A stretch of DNA of 15,392 nt, from contig CBFHLC010000048.1 of the NCBI GenBank assembly GCA_965656605.1, positions 1 to 15,392 on the forward strand, read 5' to 3'. Shown in pieces: positions 7,832 to 14,901 of the stretch. Numbering within the stretch: position 1 is the stretch's first letter; the number at the start of each line of letters is the position of its first letter. The DNA is from Litorivicinus sp965656605 (lineage in GTDB: Bacteria; Pseudomonadota; Gammaproteobacteria; Pseudomonadales; Litorivicinaceae). The position numbers and the translations under genes are program-made. The notes below the pieces were generated by a model. The model saw nothing but the letters and a program-made list of their open reading frames with translations, ran no database searches and had not been told where the DNA came from.

Positions 7832-8758
7832 TTAATGGGTCACTTTAAAGGTCTGACCCAAAGCCCTAGGCGCGCCGGAGCGAGCCTGAATTCCTTTGGC
7901 TGAAATAAATGTCAGCACGATGACGGTGGCCAGGTACGGCAACATCGACAATATTTGCGAGGGAATCGAAATACCAAACCCCTGAACGTGTAGCTGGATG
8001 ATCGTAATGCCGCCGAACAGATAGGCGCCCAGCAACACTCGCCCGACTTTCCAGCTGGCAAACACCACCAGCGCCAGGGCAATCCAACCCCGTCCTGCCG
8101 TCATATTTTCGACAAACAACGGTGTCTGGACGATCGACAGGTAAGCGCCACCGACACCTGCCAGTGCACCGCCGGCACAGGCCGCCGCGAACCGAATCGC
8201 CACCACGTTATAACCAATTGCATGGGCTGCGTCATGATCATCGCCAACCGCTCGTACGATCAGACCCGCGCGGGTCGAGCGGAAAAACCACGCCAGGGCC
8301 GCTGCAGTGGCCAGCGACACATAGATCATGATGTCGTGCTGAAACAGCAACGGCCCCAAGACAGGAATATCGGATAGCACGGGAATTGATACTTTCCCAA
8401 ACGCTTCGGCAGACAGACCGACAAACTGTGATCCCACCAGCGCACTTAAGCCCAGGCCAAACAAGGTTAAAGCAAGGCCAGTGGCCACCGCGTTGGCATA
8501 CATCACTAGGGTCAAAAAGCCGAACAACGCGGCCATCAACGCCCCTGCCACCGCCGCGGCGGCAAAGCCCAGCGCACCACCGCCGCCTGCGATCACCACC
8601 GCGAAACCGACCACGGCGCCCATGATCATCATGCCCTCGACGCCTAGGTTCAACACACCGGCGCGCTCAGAGACCAGCTCACCCATCGCCGCAAACACCA
8701 GAGGGGTCGAGGCGATAATGATCGACTGAAAAGCAGGAATCAGAAATCCGTAATCCAT
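7832..8758 (-). CDS. ABC transporter permease, BMP-type purine importer (second subunit)
   Basis: Inner-membrane permease of the BPD_transp_2 family (YufQ/NupQ-like), 308 residues and mostly hydrophobic, with about eight to ten membrane spans. The family signature GELVSERAGVLNLGVEGMM lies at 26-44, and the N-terminus MDYGFLIPAFQSII resembles relatives. I place the start at ATG 8758, whose A is shared with the TAA of the upstream permease (TAATG). A GTG at 8773 would add five residues (MGSQV) and overlap more; it is less like the family. The stop is 25 nt before the binding-protein start. It forms the translocation pore with the other permease, powered by the ATPase encoded upstream. Confidence 0.92.
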   Translation of the reverse strand: MDYGFLIPAFQSIIIASTPLVFAAMGELVSERAGVLNLGVEGMMIMGAVVGFAVVIAGGGGALGFAAAAVAGALMAALFGFLTLVMYANAVATGLALTLFGLGLSALVGSQFVGLSAEAFGKVSIPVLSDIPVLGPLLFQHDIMIYVSLATAAALAWFFRSTRAGLIVRAVGDDHDAAHAIGYNVVAIRFAAACAGGALAGVGGAYLSIVQTPLFVENMTAGRGWIALALVVFASWKVGRVLLGAYLFGGITIIQLHVQGFGISIPSQILSMLPYLATVIVLTFISAKGIQARSGAPRALGQTFKVTH

Positions 8759-9816
8759 TACTTGCGACCCCACACAATCTTGTATTCGCTAACCACCGCG
8801 CTGCCCAACAAAAAGAACAACAGCATTCCCTGAAACACTCCAGTCACTGCGTTGGGTAGCCCCAACGAGATCTGGGCGTTTTCGCCACCCATATAGGACA
8901 ACGCCATCAATAGACCGGCCGGGACAATACCCAGTGGGTTCAGACGGCCCAAAAAGGCCACAATGATGGCGGTAAATCCGTATCCGGGACTGATCACCGG
9001 CACCAGCTGGCCAACACTGCCAGACACTTCCATCATCCCTGCGAGCCCGGCCAGGCCGCCAGACAGCGCAAAGCTCAACCAAATCAGTTTGGATTGACTG
9101 AACCCAGCAAACCGCGCAGCCCGCGGGGCTTGGCCCTGAACTCGCAGCTGGTAGCCCAGCAAGTGACGCGAGGTCAGCCAAGTTGCAATGGGCGCCAAGA
9201 TCAGCGCGACAATAAATCCAATGTGGGCGCGCCCCTGCTCGAACAGGGTCGGCAGCAAGGCGGCATCATGAAACAGGCGCGACTCGGGGAAGTTGAATCC
9301 GTCCGGGTCTTTGAGCGGCCCGTGCACCATCAAACTAAGAAACAGGCCCGCCACGTAGGTCAGCATTAAGCTGGTTAGGATCTCGTTGGTATTGAAGCGA
9401 GTTTTAAGTAGCGCCGGGATTCCACCCCAGAACAGCCCACCCAAGATGCCCGCGATGGCCATGGCTGGTAGCACCCAAACCGATTCGACGTCATACAGTG
9501 CCAACGCCACGGCTCCGGCGGTTACGCCGCCCATGACCAATTGACCCTCGGCGCCGATATTCCAGATTCCCGCTCGGAAACCAAACGACAGCCCAATACC
9601 GATCAGAATCAGCGGTGTCGCCTTTAGGATTAATTCGGACACGCCGTAAATTGAGCTGAGCGGTTGAATAAAGAACACCGCCAGCGCCTCGAACGGATCG
9701 GTCCCTAAAGCCAGGAACATTAAGCTGCTGCAAATCAGCGTCAGTCCGATCGCTATCGCAGGTGATGCCCAGTCCAACCAGGTCTGACGGTTCTCGCGTG
9801 CCTGCAAATAAATCAT
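8758..9816 (-). CDS. ABC transporter permease, BMP-type purine importer (first subunit)
   Basis: Inner-membrane permease of the BPD_transp_2 family (YufP/NupP-like), 352 residues. The first span is around residues 17-38. The conserved block GIWNIGAEGQL at 83-93, the NEILTSLMLTYVA segment, and a late PVISPGYGFTAIIVAFLGRLNPLG segment (written here in parts: GYGFTAI, AFLGRLNP) are typical. Hydrophobic segments alternate with short loops through the length, consistent with about ten spans. The ATG overlaps the ATPase stop (ATGA) and its stop overlaps the next permease start (TAATG), so all three are probably translationally coupled and made in similar amounts. It pairs with the product of 7832-8758. 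Confidence 0.92.
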   Translation of the reverse strand: MIYLQARENRQTWLDWASPAIAIGLTLICSSLMFLALGTDPFEALAVFFIQPLSSIYGVSELILKATPLILIGIGLSFGFRAGIWNIGAEGQLVMGGVTAGAVALALYDVESVWVLPAMAIAGILGGLFWGGIPALLKTRFNTNEILTSLMLTYVAGLFLSLMVHGPLKDPDGFNFPESRLFHDAALLPTLFEQGRAHIGFIVALILAPIATWLTSRHLLGYQLRVQGQAPRAARFAGFSQSKLIWLSFALSGGLAGLAGMMEVSGSVGQLVPVISPGYGFTAIIVAFLGRLNPLGIVPAGLLMALSYMGGENAQISLGLPNAVTGVFQGMLLFFLLGSAVVSEYKIVWGRK

Positions 9817-11318
9817 GCGGCCCCCAACATCATCTGACCCAGTCGCTCTGGCGAGGCTTGTTCGGTTGGGATGGGATCACTCAGACGGCCTTCGAAAATT
9901 GCACAGACCTCGTTCGAGATTTCTAACAACTCATCCAGATCCTGACTGATCACCACCACCGCGGCTCCATTTTTGGCCAAATCCACCAAGGCACTGCGAA
10001 TACGAGCCGCCGCGTGTGCATCAACACCCCAAGTCGGCTGCGACACGACAAACACGTCGGGGTTTTGTAACACTTCTCGACCCACCACGAACTTTTGCAG
10101 ATTTCCACCGGAGAGGCTGGAAGCTGCGGTATCGGCTGAGGGTGTTTTGACATCAAATGCCGTGATGACCTGTTCGGCAAAGGCCTTGATGCCAGTGCTT
10201 TGAATCCACTGATTGGGGGCTAGGTTTTGTCGCTCCCGGGCCGAGAGCAGGGTATTTTCTGCCAGACTCATCGCCGGCGCGGCTGCGTGACCCAGGCGCT
10301 CTTCCGGGCAGCCGCACAGACCTAGAGTGCGTCGGTCGCTGGAACTTAACGCCGTGATGTCGCGGTCATCCAACGCCAGTGAGCCGCCCGTCACCGATCG
10401 CTCGCCCAACAAAGCTTGGACCAAGACTTCTTGACCATTACCCGCAACACCGGCAACGCCTAGGATCGCCCCTGCTTTGGCCTGCAAATCGACTTGGCGA
10501 ATACCCACGCCAAAGCTGGACTCTGATTCCAGCGTCAATCCGCGGGCTTGCAGTCGAATTTTACCGGACGTGGCGTTCTGCGCTGCTGCCGCCGGCACCA
10601 GTCGCTCGCCGATCATCAACTCAGCCAATGACGTCGAGGTTTGTGTTGCAGGATCACAGTGCCCGACCACTTTTCCGCCGCGCAGCAAAGTCGCCTGATC
10701 GCATAGCTGGCGTACTTCGTCCAGCTTGTGGCTAATGTACAAAATGCTGCGACCCTCGTCGCGCAGACGGTTCAGGGTTTCAAACAGACGCTCGACTTCT
10801 TGTGGAGTCAGCACCGAGGTGGGCTCGTCCATGATCAGCAGTTTAGGGTCTTGTAGTAGGGCGCGAACGATCTCGACACGCTGACGTTCGCCGACACTCA
10901 GATCGCCCACTCGGCGACTAGGATCCAGCGGCAAGCCATAGTTGTTCGACAATTCTGCCACCCGGCTGTCTAAGTCGCCGGCCGCCAAATCCGCCGGGAT
11001 ACCCAGGGCCACGTTTTCCGCCACACTGAGGGCATCGAATAAAGAGAAGTGTTGAAAGACCATGCCAACACCCGCCGCGCGGGCCTCGGCCGGCTTGCTG
11101 GGCGCAAAGGTGCTGCCATCGATTTTCAGAAAACCGGCATCTGGCGCCATCACGCCGTAGATCATTTTCACGAGCGTGGATTTGCCCGCGCCATTCTCGC
11201 CTAACAAGGCGTGGATATGCCCGGGCGCAACTTCAAAGCTGACGTCGTCATTCGCAACAACGCCAGGGAAGGCTTTACGGATCGAATCGACCCTTAATCT
11301 GGGGGTGAACTGGGCCAT
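9813..11318 (-). CDS. ABC transporter ATP-binding protein, two nucleotide-binding domains
   Basis: Cytoplasmic ATPase (about 501 residues) with two fused nucleotide-binding domains, as in sugar and BMP/nucleoside importers (YufO/NupO type). The first domain is canonical: Walker A GENGAGKST (40-48), signature LSVGE (140-144), Walker B LLIMDEP (160-166) and the ISHKLDE switch. The second is degenerate: GVAGNGQ replaces the Walker A lysine-serine, LSGGN is the signature, and VVSQP stands where D-E is expected; loss of these acidic residues (usually AQP) is typical of this family. ATG 11318 is preferred, with a weak TGGAA upstream. A GTG at 11339 would add seven residues and has no visible RBS. 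It is the first gene of the minus-strand series, about 75 nt from the promoter region shared with 8-oxoguanine deaminase. Confidence 0.92.
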   Translation of the reverse strand: MAQFTPRLRVDSIRKAFPGVVANDDVSFEVAPGHIHALLGENGAGKSTLVKMIYGVMAPDAGFLKIDGSTFAPSKPAEARAAGVGMVFQHFSLFDALSVAENVALGIPADLAAGDLDSRVAELSNNYGLPLDPSRRVGDLSVGERQRVEIVRALLQDPKLLIMDEPTSVLTPQEVERLFETLNRLRDEGRSILYISHKLDEVRQLCDQATLLRGGKVVGHCDPATQTSTSLAELMIGERLVPAAAAQNATSGKIRLQARGLTLESESSFGVGIRQVDLQAKAGAILGVAGVAGNGQEVLVQALLGERSVTGGSLALDDRDITALSSSDRRTLGLCGCPEERLGHAAAPAMSLAENTLLSARERQNLAPNQWIQSTGIKAFAEQVITAFDVKTPSADTAASSLSGGNLQKFVVGREVLQNPDVFVVSQPTWGVDAHAAARIRSALVDLAKNGAAVVVISQDLDELLEISNEVCAIFEGRLSDPIPTEQASPERLGQMMLGAA

Positions 11319-11371
11319 CAGGTTTCCAGGTGCAGTCACAAGCGCGTAGTCTAATCAACTTGGGTCCTCGG

Positions 11372-11398
11372 ATCATAAATAATTTTGAATAAATTCAA
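11372..11398 (-). promoter_or_regulatory. Putative divergent promoter with inverted-repeat operator
   Basis: This AT-rich stretch separates the importer-xdh series from the 8-oxoguanine deaminase gene. It contains TTGAAT-AA-ATTCAA (11385-11398), a perfect 6-bp inverted repeat. On the minus strand, a -35-like element at the repeat (TTGAAT, or ATTGAA one base earlier) and TATGAT (11377-11372) are spaced 15-16 bp, a plausible sigma-70 promoter. I could not define a plus-strand promoter. The repeat would suit a dimeric regulator acting on both directions; no regulator gene is in the window. Confidence 0.45.
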
Positions 11399-11420
11399 TT
11401 AAGGCGCGAAACAGATACCC

Positions 11421-12767
11421 ATGAACACGGTTAACATCCTAAATCCGAAAATCATCGTCACGATGAACGATGCGGGCGACGAGCTGGTCGGCATGAGCTT
11501 GCACATCAAAGACGGCGTGATCACCCAAATCGCCCCCGCAGATCAGCTCCCGCCTTCGGATCAGCAATGGGATGCCCGTGGCAAAGTATTGCTGCCTGGC
11601 CTGGTCAACACCCACCATCACCTGTACCAAAATCTGACCCGTGCGGTCACCGGCGCACAGGACGCATTGTTATTTGGCTGGTTGCAGCGTCTGTACCCCA
11701 TTTGGGGGCGCATGCGCAGCGAACACATTCGGGTCTCGACTCAGATTGGCTTAGGCGAGCTGGCGCTGAGCGGTTGCACCACCTCGAGTGACCATCTTTA
11801 CATCTACCCTAACGACTGCCACCTCAGTGACAGCATTCAGGCCGCGCTGCAGATTGGCGTGCGCTTCCACCCGACCCGCGGTGCGATGAGCATCGGCGAA
11901 TCCGATGGAGGCCTACCGCCAGATGCGCTGGTCGAATCAGAAGACGCGATCTTAAAAGATAGCCAAGATGTCGTGACCCAGTACAACGACCCTTCGACCG
12001 GCTCCATGACTCGAGTAGGACTGGCACCCTGCTCCCCCTTTTCAGTCAGTCGCGAGTTGATGCGCGATGCAGCGGTATTAGCCCGTGAGCTGGGCGCTGG
12101 TTTGCACACCCATCTGGCTGAAAACGATGAGGACATCGCCTACTCACAAGCCCAGTTCGGTTGTCGCCCGGGCGAGTACGCCGAATCGTTGGGCTGGGTG
12201 GGAGCAGACGTGTGGCACGCCCACTGCGTCAAACTAGACGCCACCGAGATTGACCTGTTCGCCAGCACCAGCACCGGGATTGCGCACTGCCCGTGCTCAA
12301 ATATGCGACTAGGATCGGGCATCGCCCCGATCCGCGAGATGCGCGATGCAGGCGTCCACGTGGGGTTGGGCGTGGATGGCAGTGCGTCGAACGATGCGGC
12401 CGATTTGATGAACGAGGCTCGGCAAACGCTGTTACTACAACGAGTCAGACTTGGCGCCGATGCCATGAGCGCCCGCGAAGCATTGCAGATCGCGACCCGC
12501 GGGGGCGCCGAGGTCCTGGGGCGCGATGACATCGGACAGATCGCCGTGGGCATGCAGGCGGACTTCGGGTTGTACGATGTAAGCCAAGTACCAGGCGCAG
12601 ACACCTGGGATCCGGTCGCTGCATTGCTGTTGTGCGGACCTCTACGACCTAGCGATGTGCTGATTCAAGGCCGCGCGGTTGTACAGGATTACCAAATCTG
12701 CACACTAGACTGGCCCACCTTGGTCGAGCGCCATGGCGTGTTGGCCCGTGAATTAACGGAAAGTTAA
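11421..12767 (+). CDS. 8-oxoguanine deaminase (TRZ/ATZ-type amidohydrolase)
   Basis: Zinc amidohydrolase of 448 residues that most resembles 8-oxoguanine deaminases such as Pseudomonas aeruginosa PA0142 (EC 3.5.4.32), which convert 8-oxoguanine to urate and ammonia. Visible motifs: LPGLVNTHHHLYQNLTRA (58-75) with H65 and H67, the family-typical FGWLQRLYPIW (85-95), GLHTHLAEN with H231 and E234, WHAHC with H268, HCPCSNMRLGSG (289-300), and GVDGSASND with D319. HHHLYQxLTRA and LYPIW separate it from guanine and cytosine deaminases; related s-triazine hydrolases and isoguanine-type deaminases remain possible. ATG 11421 fits the family N-terminus but has only a distant AAGG (11401-11404). It diverges from the importer-xdh series and abuts the DUF1338 gene. 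It offers a second route to urate beside GuaD and Xdh. Confidence 0.85.
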   Translation: MNTVNILNPKIIVTMNDAGDELVGMSLHIKDGVITQIAPADQLPPSDQQWDARGKVLLPGLVNTHHHLYQNLTRAVTGAQDALLFGWLQRLYPIWGRMRSEHIRVSTQIGLGELALSGCTTSSDHLYIYPNDCHLSDSIQAALQIGVRFHPTRGAMSIGESDGGLPPDALVESEDAILKDSQDVVTQYNDPSTGSMTRVGLAPCSPFSVSRELMRDAAVLARELGAGLHTHLAENDEDIAYSQAQFGCRPGEYAESLGWVGADVWHAHCVKLDATEIDLFASTSTGIAHCPCSNMRLGSGIAPIREMRDAGVHVGLGVDGSASNDAADLMNEARQTLLLQRVRLGADAMSAREALQIATRGGAEVLGRDDIGQIAVGMQADFGLYDVSQVPGADTWDPVAALLLCGPLRPSDVLIQGRAVVQDYQICTLDWPTLVERHGVLARELTES

Positions 12768-13553
12768 GTGAGTCCTGATACGTTTTTCAATCATCTGTGG
12801 CAGCAGTATCTGTCGGTGACACCGCAGGCCCAGGGCGTTCACGCCATGCTAGCCCAACGCGGCGAGACGCCGATCAACGACCACGTGGCGTTTCGTACCT
12901 TCGATAACTGCCCGATCGATATTGAGCACCTGACACCCGTGTTGGAATCCTTGGGATATCGGTTTCAACAACACTACGATTTCAGCGCAAAAAAACTGGT
13001 GGCGGGCTCGTACAGCTGTCCCGGGCAGCCAAAAATCTTTTTAAGCGAGCTCAAACGCTCGGAGCTATCCGATTCTGCGCAAGCGTTACTGCAACCAATG
13101 ATTGAACAAATCCAACCCGCAGCGCTGGATCCCAGCATTTTCTATGCAGGCCGATTGTGGGACGCCCCCAGTCATGCGCAGTACACGCAGCTAGCCGATG
13201 AATCAGAGTACGCCGGCTGGCTCGCGGTTTGGGGCATGCGCGCCAATCACTTCACGGTCAGTCTGAACGACCTGGCAGCCGACCCCAGCGTGTCTCAAAT
13301 CAATGAGTGGGTGAAGCAAGCCGGATTCGAGATCAATACTTCGGGCGGTGAAATCAAAGGCACCCCTGCGGATCTGCTCGAGCAATCGTCAACCCAGGCC
13401 GATCGAGTTAATCTGGCTTTACAGGACGGCACCTATTCGATCCCCAGTTGTTTTTATGAGTTCGCTCGGCGTCACCCAGACGCTTCGGGCGAGTTGTATC
13501 AGGGATTCGTTGCGGCGAACGCCAACAAAATTTTCGAAAGCACCCATCGGTAA
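12768..13553 (+). CDS. DUF1338 family metal-dependent protein (short HglS-like)
   Basis: A 261-residue member of DUF1338 (Pfam PF07063), the vicinal-oxygen-chelate-fold family that includes HglS/YdcJ, a non-heme iron 2-oxoadipate dioxygenase/decarboxylase forming 2-hydroxyglutarate. Conserved parts: NDHVAFRTF with H39 and R43, KKL (76-78), PKIFLSEL (88-95), ANHFTVS with H161, INTSGGEIKG (189-198), LEQSST and SCFYEFARR with E231. H39, H161 and E231 fit the metal triad, and R43 the substrate arginine, of HglS. It is much shorter than HglS (about 460 residues). The start is GTG, directly after the TAA of the deaminase gene, with GGAAAG upstream, so the two are probably coupled. No lysine-catabolism gene is nearby, so its substrate here may differ from 2-oxoadipate. 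The family call is firm, the reaction is not. Confidence 0.85.
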   Translation: MSPDTFFNHLWQQYLSVTPQAQGVHAMLAQRGETPINDHVAFRTFDNCPIDIEHLTPVLESLGYRFQQHYDFSAKKLVAGSYSCPGQPKIFLSELKRSELSDSAQALLQPMIEQIQPAALDPSIFYAGRLWDAPSHAQYTQLADESEYAGWLAVWGMRANHFTVSLNDLAADPSVSQINEWVKQAGFEINTSGGEIKGTPADLLEQSSTQADRVNLALQDGTYSIPSCFYEFARRHPDASGELYQGFVAANANKIFESTHR

Positions 13554-13566
13554 ATAAGGAAGCACC

Positions 13567-13974
13567 ATGCTGTTACGCACATTAACTCCCAACTTGAGCC
13601 TGGCCGATCAACTCACCGAAGAGGATTTGGCAGAGGTGGTCGAGCAAGGTTTCAAAACCGTCATTTGCAATCGACCCGACGAAGAAGGCGAGCCGCACCT
13701 GATGTCAGCTCAGGCGGCAGAGGTGCTGCAAGCATCTGGCGTCAAATTTCATTACCTGCCGGTCAATGGTGCGGCGATCACCGATTTAGACGTTGCCGAG
13801 CATGCGGCTTTATTAAATGAAGCAGAGCAGCCGGTGCTGACCTACTGCCGAACCGGCACCCGTTGCGCCAAGCTGTGGGCGCTGGCAAGCGACGATTCGG
13901 CGGACTCGGTCATTCAGGCCGTCGCCAGCACCGGCCTGAACATCGAAGACATTCGAGAGAGGCTTAACGGCTGA
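13567..13974 (+). CDS. DUF442 / TIGR01244 family sulfur transferase or phosphatase-like protein
   Basis: A 135-residue cytoplasmic protein of the DUF442 (TIGR01244) family, which has a phosphatase/rhodanese-like P-loop. Key features are VICNRPDEEGEP (32-43) and the loop YCRTGTRCAKLW with C94 and R99 (C-x4-R), plus a family-typical N-terminus RTLTPNLSLADQLT. In Blh/BigR loci the same domain is fused to an ETHE1-like persulfide dioxygenase and is thought to act as a sulfur transferase. Here a separate gene for such a dioxygenase lies 0.9 kb away. ATG 13567 has AAGGA at 13556-13560. It follows the DUF1338 gene by 13 nt on the plus strand, so it may share that transcript. Its end overlaps the convergent membrane-protein gene by 11 nt. 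The actual reaction is uncertain. Confidence 0.85.
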   Translation: MLLRTLTPNLSLADQLTEEDLAEVVEQGFKTVICNRPDEEGEPHLMSAQAAEVLQASGVKFHYLPVNGAAITDLDVAEHAALLNEAEQPVLTYCRTGTRCAKLWALASDDSADSVIQAVASTGLNIEDIRERLNG

Positions 13975-14374
13975 GCAGGCGATCGTTCAACTGCATTCCA
14001 ACCACCATAGCCAGCACGAATAGAACGGCCGTGGTGGGCTGGAGCAACAGACTGGCTAGACCCGGACCCGGGCACAGCCCACCCAATCCCCATCCTGCTC
14101 CAAACAGAACACTGCCTAGCACCAACGGACGATCAATCGATTGTTTGGCGACTTGCAATAACGGCTGACTGAGCAGCGTATTGCCACGGCGCACCATCAA
14201 ATAGTGCCCGATCGCGGCCACCGGAATGCCCGCCGCCATTACAAAGATCAAACTCGGATCCCAGTTCCCAGTGATATCCAGAAAACTTTGAACCTTGGCC
14301 GGATCGGTCATACCTGCCACATACAAACCCGCGCCGAACAGCGCCCCCATCAACATTGCAACTAGACGAATCAT
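13964..14374 (-). CDS. YeeE/YedE-type membrane protein, DUF6691 half
   Basis: A 136-residue inner-membrane protein, the second half of a two-gene YeeE/YedE-type transporter (PmpB-like; such pairs are linked to sulfide, persulfide or thiosulfate traffic). It has a first span at about 3-21, a loop with GMTDPAKVQSFLD (21-33), further spans at about 42-60 and 84-105, and the hallmark GWGLGGLCPGPGLA (94-107) with C101, then a last span at 112-128. I choose ATG 14374, which overlaps the stop of the preceding gene as ATGA. The reading frame is open further upstream to 14503, but that part lies inside the preceding gene and has no family similarity. Its stop region overlaps the end of the DUF442 gene by 11 nt. 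Confidence 0.88.
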   Translation of the reverse strand: MIRLVAMLMGALFGAGLYVAGMTDPAKVQSFLDITGNWDPSLIFVMAAGIPVAAIGHYLMVRRGNTLLSQPLLQVAKQSIDRPLVLGSVLFGAGWGLGGLCPGPGLASLLLQPTTAVLFVLAMVVGMQLNDRLLSR

Positions 14375-14799
14375 CCGAACACTCCCATCACGTGGCGCAA
14401 GAACAAGACCATAACGACACCAGACCCAACAAAGATGCAGGTCGCAGCGATTGAGCGCACCGATAATCGGGCCATGCCACAAATACCGTGACCACTGGTG
14501 CATCCGCTACCCATTCGCGTGCCGACGCCCACCAGTAGGCCAGCAATTACCACCACCCAGGGCGTAGGTGGGCTGAACCCATGCTCGGACGGCGCCAACC
14601 CATGCAACACCGCTGGCGCAACAATTAGGCCGATCATAAAAAACAGCCCCCACTGGCCAAAGCCCATATCACCCGACAGCAAGCGGCCAAAAATTCCACT
14701 GATACCGGTGACTTTGCCGAGTGCCAAATACCCGAGCGCTGCCGACAATCCTATCAAACCGCCACCGATGGCAGCTGACACTGGTGTAAACTCTGTCAT
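14371..14799 (-). CDS. YeeE/YedE-type membrane protein (sulfur transport)
   Basis: A 142-residue inner-membrane protein, the first half of a split YeeE/YedE-type transporter (PmpA-like). Spans are at about 8-28, 48-66, 81-95 and 115-136. The signature GTRMGSGCTSGHGICGMARLS (91 onward) carries C100 and C107, the cysteines thought to relay sulfur species in YeeE. ATG 14799 is chosen because AGGA sits 8 nt upstream and the protein begins like relatives (MTEFTP...). The frame stays open back to 15261 only because it runs antisense to the dioxygenase gene. It is cotranscribed with the DUF6691 half through an ATGA overlap, and it diverges from the persulfide dioxygenase gene across about 100 bp. 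A joint role in sulfide/persulfide handling is inferred from that layout. Confidence 0.9.
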   Translation of the reverse strand: MTEFTPVSAAIGGGLIGLSAALGYLALGKVTGISGIFGRLLSGDMGFGQWGLFFMIGLIVAPAVLHGLAPSEHGFSPPTPWVVVIAGLLVGVGTRMGSGCTSGHGICGMARLSVRSIAATCIFVGSGVVMVLFLRHVMGVFG

Positions 14800-14841
14800 G
14801 TTTAAATCCTGTAAAGTTGTGTGTGCATGGTAACGGTAAAA

Positions 14842-14887
14842 TTGATTAATTTCACTTTTTGTTATAACGTTATTCCATAAAGTTATT
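14842..14887 (+). promoter_or_regulatory. Putative promoter and tandem AT-rich operator boxes
   Basis: The divergent region between the YeeE-type gene and the dioxygenase gene has TTGATT (14842-14847), 17 bp, then TAACGT (14865-14870), a plausible plus-strand promoter. Overlapping and following it are two 11-bp boxes, ATAACGTTATT (14864-14874) and ATAAAGTTATT (14877-14887), 10 of 11 identical and 13 bp apart; the first contains a perfect 10-bp palindrome, ATAACGTTAT. Placement over the -10 and start site suits repression, for example by a BigR/ArsR-type sulfide sensor, but no regulator gene is visible. Confidence 0.5.
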
Positions 14888-14901
14888 AAGGGACTATATC
14901 C

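Noticed and set aside
8759..8773. GTG start for the second permease
   Set aside because: ATG 8758 gives the TAATG junction and a family-like N-terminus; the GTG adds five residues without an RBS advantage.
14375..14503. Upstream extension of the DUF6691 gene to 14503
   Set aside because: It lies inside the preceding gene; ATG 14374 gives a family-like start with a standard ATGA overlap.
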